Assembly: GCF_010729485.1 (NCBI RefSeq)
Contig: NZ_AP022609.1
Coordinates: forward strand, 1,798,001 to 1,862,000
Direction of reading: 5' to 3'
DNA: 64,000 nucleotides
Origin: Mycolicibacter hiberniae
GTDB lineage: Bacteria > Actinomycetota > Actinomycetes > Mycobacteriales > Mycobacteriaceae
Below, one piece after another: positions 12,049 to 22,121 of the stretch (its first letter is position 1; each line of letters opens with the position of its first letter). The notes under the pieces are model-generated. The model saw only the letters and a program-made list of their open reading frames with translations, ran no database searches and was not told the origin of the DNA. The translations under genes were made by a program, and so were the position numbers.

Positions 12049-12870
12049 TTACTTGTCGTCGGTGAAGACCGGTGGGCGCTTTTCGGCGCGCGCAGCGACG
12101 GCTTCCTCGAAATTGCTGGTCAGCAGGCGCACGTAGAGCTGCCCAAGCCCCTCGGCCTGCATGTGCCCCTCCAGACTACCGGCGTCGAGTCCGCTCCAGA
12201 GCGTCCGCTTGGTCAATTCCACCCCGGGCCGGGAGAAACCGGCGATCCGCTCGGCCATGGCGTAGCAGGTGTCGAGCAGATCCGGCAGGTCCACCACCTG
12301 GGAGACCAGCCCGATTCGCTGCGCCTCGGCGGCATCGACGTCGCGGCCGGTGAGCATGATCTCGAATGCCCGCGACGCTCCGATCGCCCGGGGCAACAGA
12401 TAGCTCAGCCCCAGCTCACTGGCTGTGAGCCCGTTGTTGATGCCGGCGGCCCGGAAATAGGCGTCCGATGCGGCGACCCGGATATCGGCGGCCAGGGCCA
12501 GGCACAGACCACCCCCGATGGCCGCCCCGTTGACCGCGGCGATCACCGGCTGGTGCAGGCGCCGCAGCGCCAGGATGATGTCGTCGAGCACTTCCATGGA
12601 TCGCAAGCCGAACGCCGGCCGGGTCAGCCCGGCCACGTGCGGCACCGATCCCGCGGACTTGTGGTCGGCACCGGAGGAGAATCCCCGGCCCGCCCCGGTG
12701 AGCACCACCACCCGCACCGAGTTGTCGTAGCTGATTTCGGCGAGCGTTTCGCGTAGCGGAACCATGACGTCAAACGCCATGGAGTTCATCCGCTCCGGGC
12801 GGTTGAGCGTGATCAGGGCGACGTGCGGGCGCGGACGGTCGACGACGACGAACTCGGATGCGGTAGCCAC
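12049..12870 (-). CDS. echA12: Enoyl-CoA hydratase/isomerase EchA12
   Basis: 273 aa crotonase-fold protein. The CoA/oxyanion-hole motifs are visible (GAGRGFSSGADHKS; NGAAIGGGLCLALAADIRVA). At the catalytic-Glu region it reads RAAGINNGLTASELGLSYLLP, so a Glu is present. It probably hydrates or isomerises an acyl-CoA; substrate unknown. It starts at GTG 12870 with TAGCGT six bases upstream (leaderless). It lies between trxA and the ABC-F gene, as in M. tuberculosis except that trxB1 is missing. Confidence 0.93.
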   Translation of the reverse strand: MATASEFVVVDRPRPHVALITLNRPERMNSMAFDVMVPLRETLAEISYDNSVRVVVLTGAGRGFSSGADHKSAGSVPHVAGLTRPAFGLRSMEVLDDIILALRRLHQPVIAAVNGAAIGGGLCLALAADIRVAASDAYFRAAGINNGLTASELGLSYLLPRAIGASRAFEIMLTGRDVDAAEAQRIGLVSQVVDLPDLLDTCYAMAERIAGFSRPGVELTKRTLWSGLDAGSLEGHMQAEGLGQLYVRLLTSNFEEAVAARAEKRPPVFTDDK

Positions 12871-12876
12871 CGGTGC

Positions 12877-12882
12877 ACGCTA
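12877..12882 (-). promoter_or_regulatory. echA12 -10 hexamer, leaderless start
   Basis: TAGCGT, then six bases, then GTG 12870. This follows the mycobacterial TANNNT-N6/7-start pattern for leaderless mRNAs, and no ribosome-binding site is present. The transcription start is inferred. Confidence 0.5.
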
Positions 12883-12896
12883 TCGCGTGCGGGCGC

Positions 12897-13271
12897 TCAC
12901 ACCTGGTCGGGCTTGCTCTGGGCGGCCTGCTCGGCCAGGGCTGCTTCCACGTCGAGATCCTTGACCTGCTGCACCAAGTTCTCCAGCGCGGCGGCCGGGA
13001 GCGCGCCGGCCTGGTTGAACACCAGCGTGCCGTTCTTGAACGCCATCAGGGTGGGGATGGAACGGATCTGGGCGGCAGCCGCCAGCTGCTGCTCGGCTTC
13101 GGTGTCCACTTTGGCGAATACCACGTCGGGGTGCTTCTCGGACACGGCCGCGAAGGTCGGTGCGAAGGACCGGCACGGGCCACACCAGGAAGCCCAGAAG
13201 TCGACAAGGACGATGTCGTTGTCGGCGATGGTCTCTTGGAACTTTGCTGCGGTGAGGTCTTGGGTTGCCAT
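12897..13271 (-). CDS. trxA: Thioredoxin
   Basis: 124 aa thioredoxin-fold protein with the redox motif WCGPC (Cys30, Cys33), within the usual length and with the conserved cis-Pro region (QIRSIPTLMAF). It reduces protein disulfides in the cytoplasm. It corresponds to Rv1470. The trxB1 and ctpD genes beside it in M. tuberculosis are missing. No clear ribosome site precedes ATG 13271. Confidence 0.93.
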   Translation of the reverse strand: MATQDLTAAKFQETIADNDIVLVDFWASWCGPCRSFAPTFAAVSEKHPDVVFAKVDTEAEQQLAAAAQIRSIPTLMAFKNGTLVFNQAGALPAAALENLVQQVKDLDVEAALAEQAAQSKPDQV

Positions 13272-13377
13272 GCATGGGTCAACGCCGGGACACCCCGCCG
13301 TGTTCCCGCCCCGCCGCGGCCCTGATCACACCGGTCCACAGCGGGCTCACAGCATGGATATAGCTGCCCGCTAACTC

Positions 13378-13391
13378 CACCGTCGACGGTG
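13378..13391. promoter_or_regulatory. Perfect 14-bp palindrome between trxA and the DUF5666 gene
   Basis: CACCGTCGACGGTG is fully self-complementary. It lies in the 155-bp divergent gap, 37 bp upstream of the DUF5666 start. It could be an operator; no regulator is assigned. Short GC palindromes can also arise by chance in DNA of this composition. Confidence 0.3.
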
Positions 13392-13427
13392 ATAGCACTG
13401 CCCGATGTCAACGAACGGAGATCGCCG

Positions 13428-14069
13428 ATGTCCCCTCGCCCGAGCACCCCTGGTCCGACGATCCGCGCCCTGGCCGGCGCGACGGCACTGTTCGCCGGGG
13501 CATTGTTCGTCCCCGCGCTGGCACACGCGCAGGGCGACCGGGTGATGGGCACGGTTTCGTCGGCTTCGGGCACCGGCTTCGAGGTGACCGGGCCGAACGG
13601 CCCGACCGCCGTGGCGGTGACCGACAGCACCTCGGTCTACGAGTCGGTGCCGGCCCAGCGCGGCGAGATCACCGTCGGCAGCTGCATCAAGGCCGGCGGT
13701 GCCGCCGCCGACGAGGGCCCCCTCACCGCGAAGTTCGTCTCGATCAGCACCACCGTCGACGGCGCGTGCCCGCAGCGGCCCGCGGCCGCGGGCGACGGCA
13801 CCGCGCATCCGGCATCGCATCGCGGCGTGCGCGGTGTGGTCGAGTCCATCTCCGGTGACACGCTCACCGTCAGCGGCCCGTCCGGGCCCGCCACGGTGAC
13901 CGTCGACGACGCCACCCGCTTCCGCAGGACGGTTGCGGTCAGCGCGCCGTCGATCAGCGCGGGCAAGTGCGTCGCGGCCGGCGGGACCACCGACGACCAG
14001 GGCGTGCTGCAGGCCAAGCGGGTCACCGTGTGGGCGGCCAACGGCGACTGCCTCGAGCGGCCGGCGTAG
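13428..14069 (+). CDS. Secreted tandem DUF5666-type protein
   Basis: 213 aa with a signal peptide (cleavage near ALAHAQ, residue 35). Two repeats of a beta-rich DUF5666-like domain follow (about 38-116 and 135-210). They share the pattern G.V.S.SG...V.GP.GP..V.V.D.T and end with paired Cys: Cys86/Cys114 and Cys181/Cys208 (spacings 27 and 26). A His-containing linker (PASHRG) joins them. The paired Cys suggest one disulfide per domain outside the membrane. I chose ATG 13428 because GGAG precedes it. The gene is divergent from trxA and absent from this slot in M. tuberculosis. Function unknown. Confidence 0.8.
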   Translation: MSPRPSTPGPTIRALAGATALFAGALFVPALAHAQGDRVMGTVSSASGTGFEVTGPNGPTAVAVTDSTSVYESVPAQRGEITVGSCIKAGGAAADEGPLTAKFVSISTTVDGACPQRPAAAGDGTAHPASHRGVRGVVESISGDTLTVSGPSGPATVTVDDATRFRRTVAVSAPSISAGKCVAAGGTTDDQGVLQAKRVTVWAANGDCLERPA

Positions 14070-14283
14070 CGGCCGGCCGCAGGTACTCGGTGGCGGGCTC
14101 GCGCGCGCCGGACCGCCGTTACCTCGTCATGGTGCATACCGGGTCAGACAACGTCCGAGATGCCTGATTGACGAAGGTCTGCGGGCTGCACGTTACCGCC
14201 ACTGCTTACCCGGCACCTTCCACGCTCCGCGCCGCCGGTGGTCTGGCGTCCACAAAACGCGCCTATGCCATCCCTAACAGTTC

Positions 14284-14321
14284 CCCGTTATCGAATTGTG
14301 AACTACGGTTCCGATAACGGG
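14284..14321. repeat. Inverted repeat with 10-bp perfect arms
   Basis: CCCGTTATCG (14284-14293) and CGATAACGGG (14312-14321) are exact complements separated by 18 bases. Pairing can extend by two or three bases with one bulge. It lies in the longest gene-poor gap (about 14070-14376), 55 bp before a small membrane-protein gene. It could be an operator for that gene or a terminator for the converging minus-strand suf/MBL transcript; there is no T-tract on either side. I see nothing else in this gap. Confidence 0.5.
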
Positions 14322-14376
14322 AGGGGTGTTTCGTTGAGGGACCAGGGCGAAGCCGCCGGGCGCCAGGCCGCCCACG

Positions 14377-14586
14377 GTGCATAACGTCGCAGCGATCGTG
14401 GCCATCGTCTCCTTTTCGGGGCCGGGCCTGCTGCTCGTCGGGGGCGCGTCGGTGGTCATGCTGATGGAGCTCCGGCAGCGGCGGCGTGCGGCGTCGCGGC
14501 GAGGTGTCGCACCGGAGAAGACCGACCGCACCGGAGACTTCGACGCGCTGCCCGATCACCGCGACACCCCCAGAGCCGCCGAGTAG
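14377..14586 (+). CDS. Small single-pass membrane protein
   Basis: 69 aa from GTG 14377; no earlier start exists in frame and the ribosome site is weak. Residues about 4-29 are hydrophobic (AAIVAIVSFSGPGLLLV and on). They are followed by a basic segment (ELRQRRRAASRR) and an acidic polar tail, consistent with N-out/C-in topology. No family recognised. An overlapping reading frame on the opposite strand looks non-coding. Confidence 0.45.
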   Translation: MHNVAAIVAIVSFSGPGLLLVGGASVVMLMELRQRRRAASRRGVAPEKTDRTGDFDALPDHRDTPRAAE

Positions 14587-14691
14587 TGGCACCCGGACGA
14601 ACTGATCGGGCCGGATGGCCCCGACGTGTTCGATCCGGGGCGTCAGTCGGCTTCGCCAGCACGCCGGCTGGTCGTCACGTGTCCGACCGCG

Positions 14692-15516
14692 TCAGGTGAG
14701 GTCGTCGTGGTCGCCCCGCGCCCACGCTGCGTGTCGGTCTGCCGAGAACCGGACTGCGGCCACCGCATCGGTGTCAATGGTGTTGGTGTGCAGCCCGTAG
14801 ATGCGGTCGAAGCGCAACTGCTCCATCGTTGCGGCCATCCGCTGGGCGACCGCAGCCGACAGCGGAACCCGGTTCGGATAGCTGCGCAGGAACGCCACGG
14901 TGCGCCGATCGGGGTTCGGGAAGACGGTATCGCCGACCAACAGCACCCCGCGCCCGTCGGCACCGGCGTCCCAGCACGCGACGGAACTCCCCGGAAAGTG
15001 GCCGCCGACCTGAATCACGGTCAACCCGGGTGCGAGCTCGAGGCGCCCGGACCAGTATCGGATCGACGGATCCGGACGCATCACCCATTCTTTGTCCGCG
15101 GCGTTGACGTACACCGGTACCCCGCCGAGTCGCCGGCCCCATTCCACCTGCGCCCCGAACATGTGCGGGTGGCTGGCGACGACACCGAGCACCGGGCCCT
15201 GCTCGAGAGCAGCGGCGACCGCGGCGTCATCGACGAATCCCGAAGGATCCCAGAGCATGTTGCCGCTGGGCGTGCACACCAGCTTGCCCAGCTGACCGAT
15301 ACCCAGCGGCGGGTTGCTGCCGATCCCGATCAGCCCGGGTTCCAGTTCAAAGGCGTAGGACTGCATCCCCTCGGCGACCAAACCGTCCAACGTGGCCCAG
15401 TGTTGACCGTCCGCCGGCACCCATTGCCGATCGTCTGCACAGATCGCGCACACCTGCGGCGTGGCATCGTGCTCGACACCGCAGGTCCGGCACAGCCAGA
15501 ACTCGGATGTCGGCAC
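14692..15516 (-). CDS. Zinc-ribbon metallo-beta-lactamase-fold hydrolase, last gene of the suf operon
   Basis: 274 aa. A four-cysteine knuckle pair at the N-terminus (Cys9-x2-Cys12, Cys23-x2-Cys26) resembles a zinc ribbon or rubredoxin-like metal site. An MBL-fold domain follows, with metal ligands His116/His118 (SHPH), His173 (GGHFPG), Asp196 (VGDTVF) and His243 (GLHTN). The usual Asp-His of the HxHxDH motif is not there (HPHMFG), so one metal site may be incomplete. GTG 15516 begins 2 bp after the sufT stop, so it is the last gene of the operon. Substrate unknown; an Fe-S or redox link is inferred from position and Cys content. Confidence 0.8.
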   Translation of the reverse strand: MPTSEFWLCRTCGVEHDATPQVCAICADDRQWVPADGQHWATLDGLVAEGMQSYAFELEPGLIGIGSNPPLGIGQLGKLVCTPSGNMLWDPSGFVDDAAVAAALEQGPVLGVVASHPHMFGAQVEWGRRLGGVPVYVNAADKEWVMRPDPSIRYWSGRLELAPGLTVIQVGGHFPGSSVACWDAGADGRGVLLVGDTVFPNPDRRTVAFLRSYPNRVPLSAAVAQRMAATMEQLRFDRIYGLHTNTIDTDAVAAVRFSADRHAAWARGDHDDLT

Positions 15517-15518
15517 GC

Positions 15519-15860
15519 TCAGACCGTGAAACCGACTGCGCGCATCATCTCGCGGCCCTCATCGGTGATCTTGTCCGGTCCCCAGGCCGGCTCCCAGACC
15601 CAGGACAGATCCACCTTCTTGACCAGACCGGAGCCCACGGTGGCGTTCTCGATCTGCTCGGCGATCATGTCCTGCAGCGGGCAGGCCGGCGACGTGAGCG
15701 TCATGGTGACCACGGCGGCCGCGCCGTCGTCGTCCTGGCGGATCGACAGGTCGTACATCAGCCCCAGGTCGACGACGTTGATGCCGATCTCGGGGTCGAT
15801 GACGTCATGCATCGCTTCCTCGACTTCGGCGAGCAACTCGTCCGGTCCCAATTCGCTCAT
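15519..15860 (-). CDS. sufT: SufT / MIP18-family (DUF59) Fe-S assembly protein
   Basis: 113 aa DUF59 protein, the orthologue of Rv1466. The family motif DPEIGINVVDLGLMYDL (residues 22-38) and Cys60 in TSPACPL are present. Such proteins assist maturation or transfer of Fe-S clusters. ATG 15860 overlaps the sufU stop by 4 bp (ATGA). Mid-operon position supports a role in cluster delivery. Confidence 0.92.
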   Translation of the reverse strand: MSELGPDELLAEVEEAMHDVIDPEIGINVVDLGLMYDLSIRQDDDGAAAVVTMTLTSPACPLQDMIAEQIENATVGSGLVKKVDLSWVWEPAWGPDKITDEGREMMRAVGFTV

Positions 15861-16354
15861 CGATTCATCTCCTGGGTTGAGACACTGACAGATGCCAACG
15901 TCTGTTCTTCTGTCTTCGAAAGCGTTTGTGCCAATGCATCTTTGAACGCCATCCAGCCGAGCAGAGCGCACTTGACCCGCGCCGGGTACTTGGCCACCCC
16001 GGCGAAAGCGATGCCGTCGCCGAGCACCTCCTCGTCGCCTTCCACGGTGCCCCGCGAGGACACCATCTCGTGGAAGGCGTCGAACGTCGCCAACGCCTGC
16101 GGCACGGTCAGACCGATCACCTGCGAGGCCAGCACCGAGGTGGCCGCCTGCGAGATCGAGCAGCCCTGCCCGTCATAGGAGACGTCGGCGATGCGTTCAC
16201 CGTCGGATGACAGCGCCACCCGCAGGGTCAGCTCGTCGCCGCAGGTGGGGTTGACGTGGTGCACCTGGGCGCCGAACGGCTCCCGCAGGCCGCGGTGCTG
16301 CGGATGCTTGTAGTGATCGAGGATCACCTCTTGGTAGAACTGCTCAAGCCGCAA
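15857..16354 (-). CDS. sufU: SufU/IscU-type Fe-S scaffold, sulfurtransferase partner of SufS
   Basis: 165 aa. Conserved metal and sulfur ligands are visible: Cys38-Gly-Asp40, Cys65 (GQGCSISQA) and Cys129 (ARVKCALLG), the SufU pattern in which Zn-bound Cys accept persulfide from SufS. I chose TTG 16354 because it gives the N-terminus LRLEQFYQ known from mycobacterial homologues and has GGGGGAG 9 bases upstream. The frame stays open further upstream but would overlap sufS. Orthologue of Rv1465 (162 aa). Confidence 0.92.
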   Translation of the reverse strand: MRLEQFYQEVILDHYKHPQHRGLREPFGAQVHHVNPTCGDELTLRVALSSDGERIADVSYDGQGCSISQAATSVLASQVIGLTVPQALATFDAFHEMVSSRGTVEGDEEVLGDGIAFAGVAKYPARVKCALLGWMAFKDALAQTLSKTEEQTLASVSVSTQEMNR

Positions 16355-16358
16355 GGTC

Positions 16359-18429
<2,071 letters not shown>

Positions 18430-18463
18430 TGCTGATTCGTGTCCTTAGCTGATGCGTTGAGAT

Positions 18464-19657
18464 TTATTTGTTCTCGGTGACCGCGAGTTCACGCTCGACG
18501 GCTTCGGTGAGGCGCTCCTGCACGGCCGGAACCGGGATCTTGGCGATGATCTCGCCGAAGAAACCGCGGACGATCAGGCGCCGGGCCTGTTCTTCGGGGA
18601 TGCCGCGGGCCTGCAGGTAGAACAACTGGAGGTCGTCGAATCGTCCGGTCGCACTGGCGTGTCCGGCCTGCACGATCTCCCCGGTCTCGATCTCCAGGTT
18701 GGGTATCGAATCGGCCCGGGCGCCGTCGGCCAGCACCAGGTTGCGGTTCACCTCGAAGGTGTCGGTGCCGACCCCGCTCGCGCGGATCAGCACGTCGCCG
18801 ACCCAGACGGTGTGGGCGTCGGGCAGTCCGGAGCCGGCATCGCCCTGCAGGGCTCCTTTGTAGAGCACGTTGGACCGGCAGTGCGGCTGAGCGTGGTCGA
18901 CCAGTAGCCGCGATTCGAGGTGCTGACCGGCGTCGGCGAAGTACAGGCCGAGCAGTTCGGCGTCCCCGCCCGGGCCGTCGAACCGGACCCGTCCGCTCAG
19001 CCGCACCAGTTCCCCACCCAACAGCACGGCGCTGTGCCGCAACACGGCATCTTTGCCCAGCGCCGCGTGGTGGGCGCTGACATGCACCAGGTCCGCGGCG
19101 CCGTCGGCGATCCACACCACGGTCAGCTGCGCGCCGTCGCCGACCACGAATTCGACGTTGTCGGCGTAGGTTCCGCTGCCCCGCACGTCGATCACGACGG
19201 TGGCCCGCGACAGTTCCTCGGCGCGCAGCTGCAGGTGGCCGTAGGCCGTCGCTGCCGTGCCGGGGCCCGTGACGGTGATCGCGATGGGCTCCTCGACGTC
19301 CGCACCCTTGGGCACGGTCACCACGGTTGCATCGCGGAACGACGAGAATGCTTGTGCGGCGACCCTGTCCGCTGGAACGCCCGCCGCGCCGAGCCGGTCG
19401 TCGCCGCGCGGGACGATCTCGGTCCGCGCCACGCCGGCGCCCTGGACTTCGATTCCGGCGGAGGCGTCGGCGGCCGCGGAGCCGTCGTGCAGCCCGCGCA
19501 GCCGGCGCAGCGGCGTGAAGCGCCAGGCCTCGTCGCGGCCCTGCGGCACCTCGAAGGCCGCCACGTCGAAGGAGGTGAACTGCATTCCCTTGTGGACGCC
19601 TTCGGCCGCGGCGGTCAGGCCGCCCGGCGAGGCGGGCCGTACTTCAGTCGAGGCCAC
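18464..19657 (-). CDS. sufD: Fe-S assembly protein SufD
   Basis: 397 aa beta-helix protein of the SufBCD scaffold. The C-terminal region with GHASATGRFDDLQLFYLQARG and the basic patch LIVRGFFGEI is typical of SufB/SufD. It starts at GTG 19657, whose first base is the last base of the sufB stop (TAGTG), so translation is coupled. Orthologue of Rv1462. Confidence 0.95.
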   Translation of the reverse strand: MASTEVRPASPGGLTAAAEGVHKGMQFTSFDVAAFEVPQGRDEAWRFTPLRRLRGLHDGSAAADASAGIEVQGAGVARTEIVPRGDDRLGAAGVPADRVAAQAFSSFRDATVVTVPKGADVEEPIAITVTGPGTAATAYGHLQLRAEELSRATVVIDVRGSGTYADNVEFVVGDGAQLTVVWIADGAADLVHVSAHHAALGKDAVLRHSAVLLGGELVRLSGRVRFDGPGGDAELLGLYFADAGQHLESRLLVDHAQPHCRSNVLYKGALQGDAGSGLPDAHTVWVGDVLIRASGVGTDTFEVNRNLVLADGARADSIPNLEIETGEIVQAGHASATGRFDDLQLFYLQARGIPEEQARRLIVRGFFGEIIAKIPVPAVQERLTEAVERELAVTENK

Positions 19658-21099
19658 TAGCCCACCGAGCCTTCCATCTGCAGCTGGATCAGCTTGTTGA
19701 GTTCCAGCGCGTACTCCATCGGGAGCTCCTTGGCGATCGGCTCGATGAACCCGCGCACCACCATCGCCATCGCCTCGTCCTCGGTCAGACCGCGACTCAT
19801 CAGGTAGAACAGCTGGTTCTCGCTGACCTTGGACACGGTCGCCTCATGGCCGACGGTGACGTCGTCCTCACGGATGTCGACGTAGGGGTAGGTGTCGCTG
19901 CGGCTGACGTTGTCCACCAGCAGCGCATCGCATTTCACGCTCGACTTCGCCCCGTGTGCGCCCTTGTGGATCTCCACCAGCCCGCGGTAGGAAGACCGGC
20001 CGCCGGCGCGCGACACCGACTTGGAGACGATGTTGCTCGAGGTGTTCGGCGCCAGGTGCAGCATCTTGGCGCCGGTGTCCTGGTGCTGGTCCTCGCCGGC
20101 GAATGCCACCGAGAGCACCTCGCCCTTGGCGTGCTCGCCGGTCATCCAGACCGCCGGGTACTTCATGGTGACCTTCGAACCGATGTTGCCGTCGACCCAT
20201 TCCATGGTTGCGCCCGCCTCGGCCCGGGCCCGCTTGGTGACCAGGTTGTAGACGTTGACCGACCAGTTCTGGATGGTGGTGTAGCGGCAGCGGCCGCCCG
20301 GCTTGACCACGATCTCCACCACCGCGGAGTGCAGCGAGTCCGAGGTGTACACCGGCGCGGTGCAGCCCTCGATGTAGTGCACGTAGGCGTCTTCGTCGAT
20401 GATCATCAGCGTGCGCTCGAACTGGCCCATGTTCTCGGTGTTGATCCGGAAGTAGGCCTGCAGCGGGATGTCGACGTGTACCCCCTTGGGCACGTAGATG
20501 AACGATCCCCCGCTCCACACGGCGGTGTTGAGCGCGGAGAACTTGTTGTCGCCGGCCGGGATCACCGTGCCGAAGTACTCGCGGAACAGCTCCTCGTGCT
20601 CCCGCAGTGCGGTGTCGGTGTCGAGGAAGATGACGCCTTGTTCCTCAAGGTCTTCGCGGATCTTGTGGTAGACGACCTCGGACTCGTACTGGGCCGCCAC
20701 ACCGCCGATGTAGCGCTGCTTCTCCGCCTCCGGGATGCCCAGCCGGTCATAGGTGTTGCGGATGTCGTCGGGCAGGTCGTCCCAGGTCTGGGCCTGCTTC
20801 TCGGTGGAACGCACGAAGTACTTGATGTTCTCGAAGTCGATGCCGGACAGATCCGAGCCCCAATGGGGCATCGGCTTCTTCATGAAGGTCCGGTAGGCCC
20901 GCAGCCGGGCCTGCAGCATCCATTCCGGCTCGTTCTTCTTCGCCGAGATGTCGCGCACCACGTCCTCGGACAGGCCACGCTGGGCGGCGGCGCCCGCGAC
21001 ATCGGTGTCGGCCCAGCCGTATTCGTACCGGCCCAGCGACGCGATCGTCTCGTCCTGGGTCGGCTCCGCTGCGGCGGTGGCCTCCGGTGTGAGTGTCAT
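19657..21099 (-). CDS. sufB: Fe-S assembly protein SufB (intein-free)
   Basis: 480 aa scaffold component that binds the nascent cluster with SufC and SufD. The conserved block [19 protein letters not shown] and the C-terminal [13 protein letters not shown] motif are continuous. The M. tuberculosis SufB precursor is much longer (about 846 aa) because it contains a protein-splicing intein; none is present here. ATG 21099 has AAGGAG 7 bases upstream. It follows sufR by 67 bp. Confidence 0.96.
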   Translation of the reverse strand: MTLTPEATAAAEPTQDETIASLGRYEYGWADTDVAGAAAQRGLSEDVVRDISAKKNEPEWMLQARLRAYRTFMKKPMPHWGSDLSGIDFENIKYFVRSTEKQAQTWDDLPDDIRNTYDRLGIPEAEKQRYIGGVAAQYESEVVYHKIREDLEEQGVIFLDTDTALREHEELFREYFGTVIPAGDNKFSALNTAVWSGGSFIYVPKGVHVDIPLQAYFRINTENMGQFERTLMIIDEDAYVHYIEGCTAPVYTSDSLHSAVVEIVVKPGGRCRYTTIQNWSVNVYNLVTKRARAEAGATMEWVDGNIGSKVTMKYPAVWMTGEHAKGEVLSVAFAGEDQHQDTGAKMLHLAPNTSSNIVSKSVSRAGGRSSYRGLVEIHKGAHGAKSSVKCDALLVDNVSRSDTYPYVDIREDDVTVGHEATVSKVSENQLFYLMSRGLTEDEAMAMVVRGFIEPIAKELPMEYALELNKLIQLQMEGSVG

Positions 21100-21166
21100 G
21101 ATGACGCTCCTTCGGTGCTCGTGATGGCTTCGGCGCAGGGTGTGCGGCGAAGGTCGATCGGTGCTG

Positions 21167-21982
21167 CTAATGCTGTTTTGTGACGGCCCCGACCGCGCTG
21201 GACTTGCCGGCCTTTCCAGCTTTGGCGTTGCGGTTGGTCAGCGGTACATGCGTGGTGCAGACGTAGCCGCCGTCGGCGATGGTTGCCAGCCGTTGCACGT
21301 GCGTGCCCAGGACCTCGGCCATCGCCTGTCGCTCGGCGCGGCACAACTCCGGGAACTCCTTGGCGACGTTGGCCACCGGGCAGTGGTGCTGCAGAATCTG
21401 CACGCCGGGAACCCCGCCCTGAACCCGTGCGGTGGTGGCGGCGTACCCGGCCTCGGTCAACGCACCGGCGATACGTTGCGCGGTGGCTTCCAGGTCGCCG
21501 TCGTCTTCGGCGCCGTCAGTTGCCGCGGCCGCAACATTGCCCAGGATCGCGTCGATGCGCTGCCGGGCGAAGTCGACAACCGCGTCCTCCCCGCCGATCT
21601 CGCGCAGTTGGCGCATGGCCGCCACCGCAAGGTCGTCGTAGCGGTGCCCCAGCTTGCTGCGACCGGCCTCGGTGAGCTGAAACCGCTTCGCCGGCCGCCC
21701 GCGGCCCACTTGCTGCCAGGATGCCGCCGCATGTGCCTCGGCGTCGCCCAGCTCGATCAGGGCGTCGAGGTGGCGGCGTACCCCTGCCGCCGACAGGCCC
21801 AACCGGGCCCCGATCTCGCCCGCGGTGATCGATCCGGACTCCATGAGCAGGCGCACCACCGCGTGCCGGGTGTCATGGCCGCCCGCGAGTTCGGCGGCCA
21901 CCGGGTCGCCTATCGCAACCGCATCGCCGGAGCCGGCCCCGGCGGCATCGGTTGCGGCCTTCACCCCGGCCTCGAATTTCAC
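21167..21982 (-). CDS. sufR: Fe-S-sensing repressor SufR
   Basis: 271 aa from GTG 21982. The winged HTH at the N-terminus (about 45-75, [21 protein letters not shown]) is followed by a cluster-binding C-terminus with Cys201, Cys214 and Cys242 (spacings 12 and 27). These correspond to Cys203/216/244 of M. tuberculosis SufR. The regulator carries a [4Fe-4S] cluster and represses the suf operon. The start is uncertain because no ribosome site is seen and a TTG lies at 22000. The predicted operator overlaps the GTG start. First gene of sufR-B-D-C-S-U-T-MBL. Confidence 0.9.
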   Translation of the reverse strand: MKFEAGVKAATDAAGAGSGDAVAIGDPVAAELAGGHDTRHAVVRLLMESGSITAGEIGARLGLSAAGVRRHLDALIELGDAEAHAAASWQQVGRGRPAKRFQLTEAGRSKLGHRYDDLAVAAMRQLREIGGEDAVVDFARQRIDAILGNVAAAATDGAEDDGDLEATAQRIAGALTEAGYAATTARVQGGVPGVQILQHHCPVANVAKEFPELCRAERQAMAEVLGTHVQRLATIADGGYVCTTHVPLTNRNAKAGKAGKSSAVGAVTKQH

Positions 21983-21993
21983 AACACCAGTGT
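21979..21993 (-). promoter_or_regulatory. SufR operator ACACT-N5-TGTGA overlapping the sufR start codon
   Basis: On the suf strand the sequence is ACACTGGTGTTGTGA, an exact match to the ACACT-N5-TGTGA palindrome reported for SufR of M. tuberculosis. The GTG start of sufR lies inside the right half site. Binding here would autoregulate the whole operon. A plausible -10 (TGTAGA) lies about 25-30 bp upstream of the site. Confidence 0.75.
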
Positions 21994-22109
21994 GACGCAA
22001 TTCCAGGGCTCGGTCTACAAAGGGTTGCCTCAGTTCGGCCCCGCTCGGCCGTTGCGCTGGTCACACTGCGCCCGCAGCCCGGCGGGCCCGGTCATGGCAG
22101 GGCGGCCGT

Positions 22110-22115
22110 TACGCT
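22110..22115 (+). promoter_or_regulatory. mptB -10 hexamer, leaderless start
   Basis: TACGCT, then six bases, then ATG 22122. It fits the TANNNT-N6/7 leaderless pattern. GGG right before the ATG is too close to serve as a ribosome site. Confidence 0.55.
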
Positions 22116-22121
22116 GCTGGG

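Noticed and set aside
14274..14531. Reading frame opposite the small membrane protein
   Set aside because: Composition is non-coding-like and it runs through the inverted repeat; no start signal or family.
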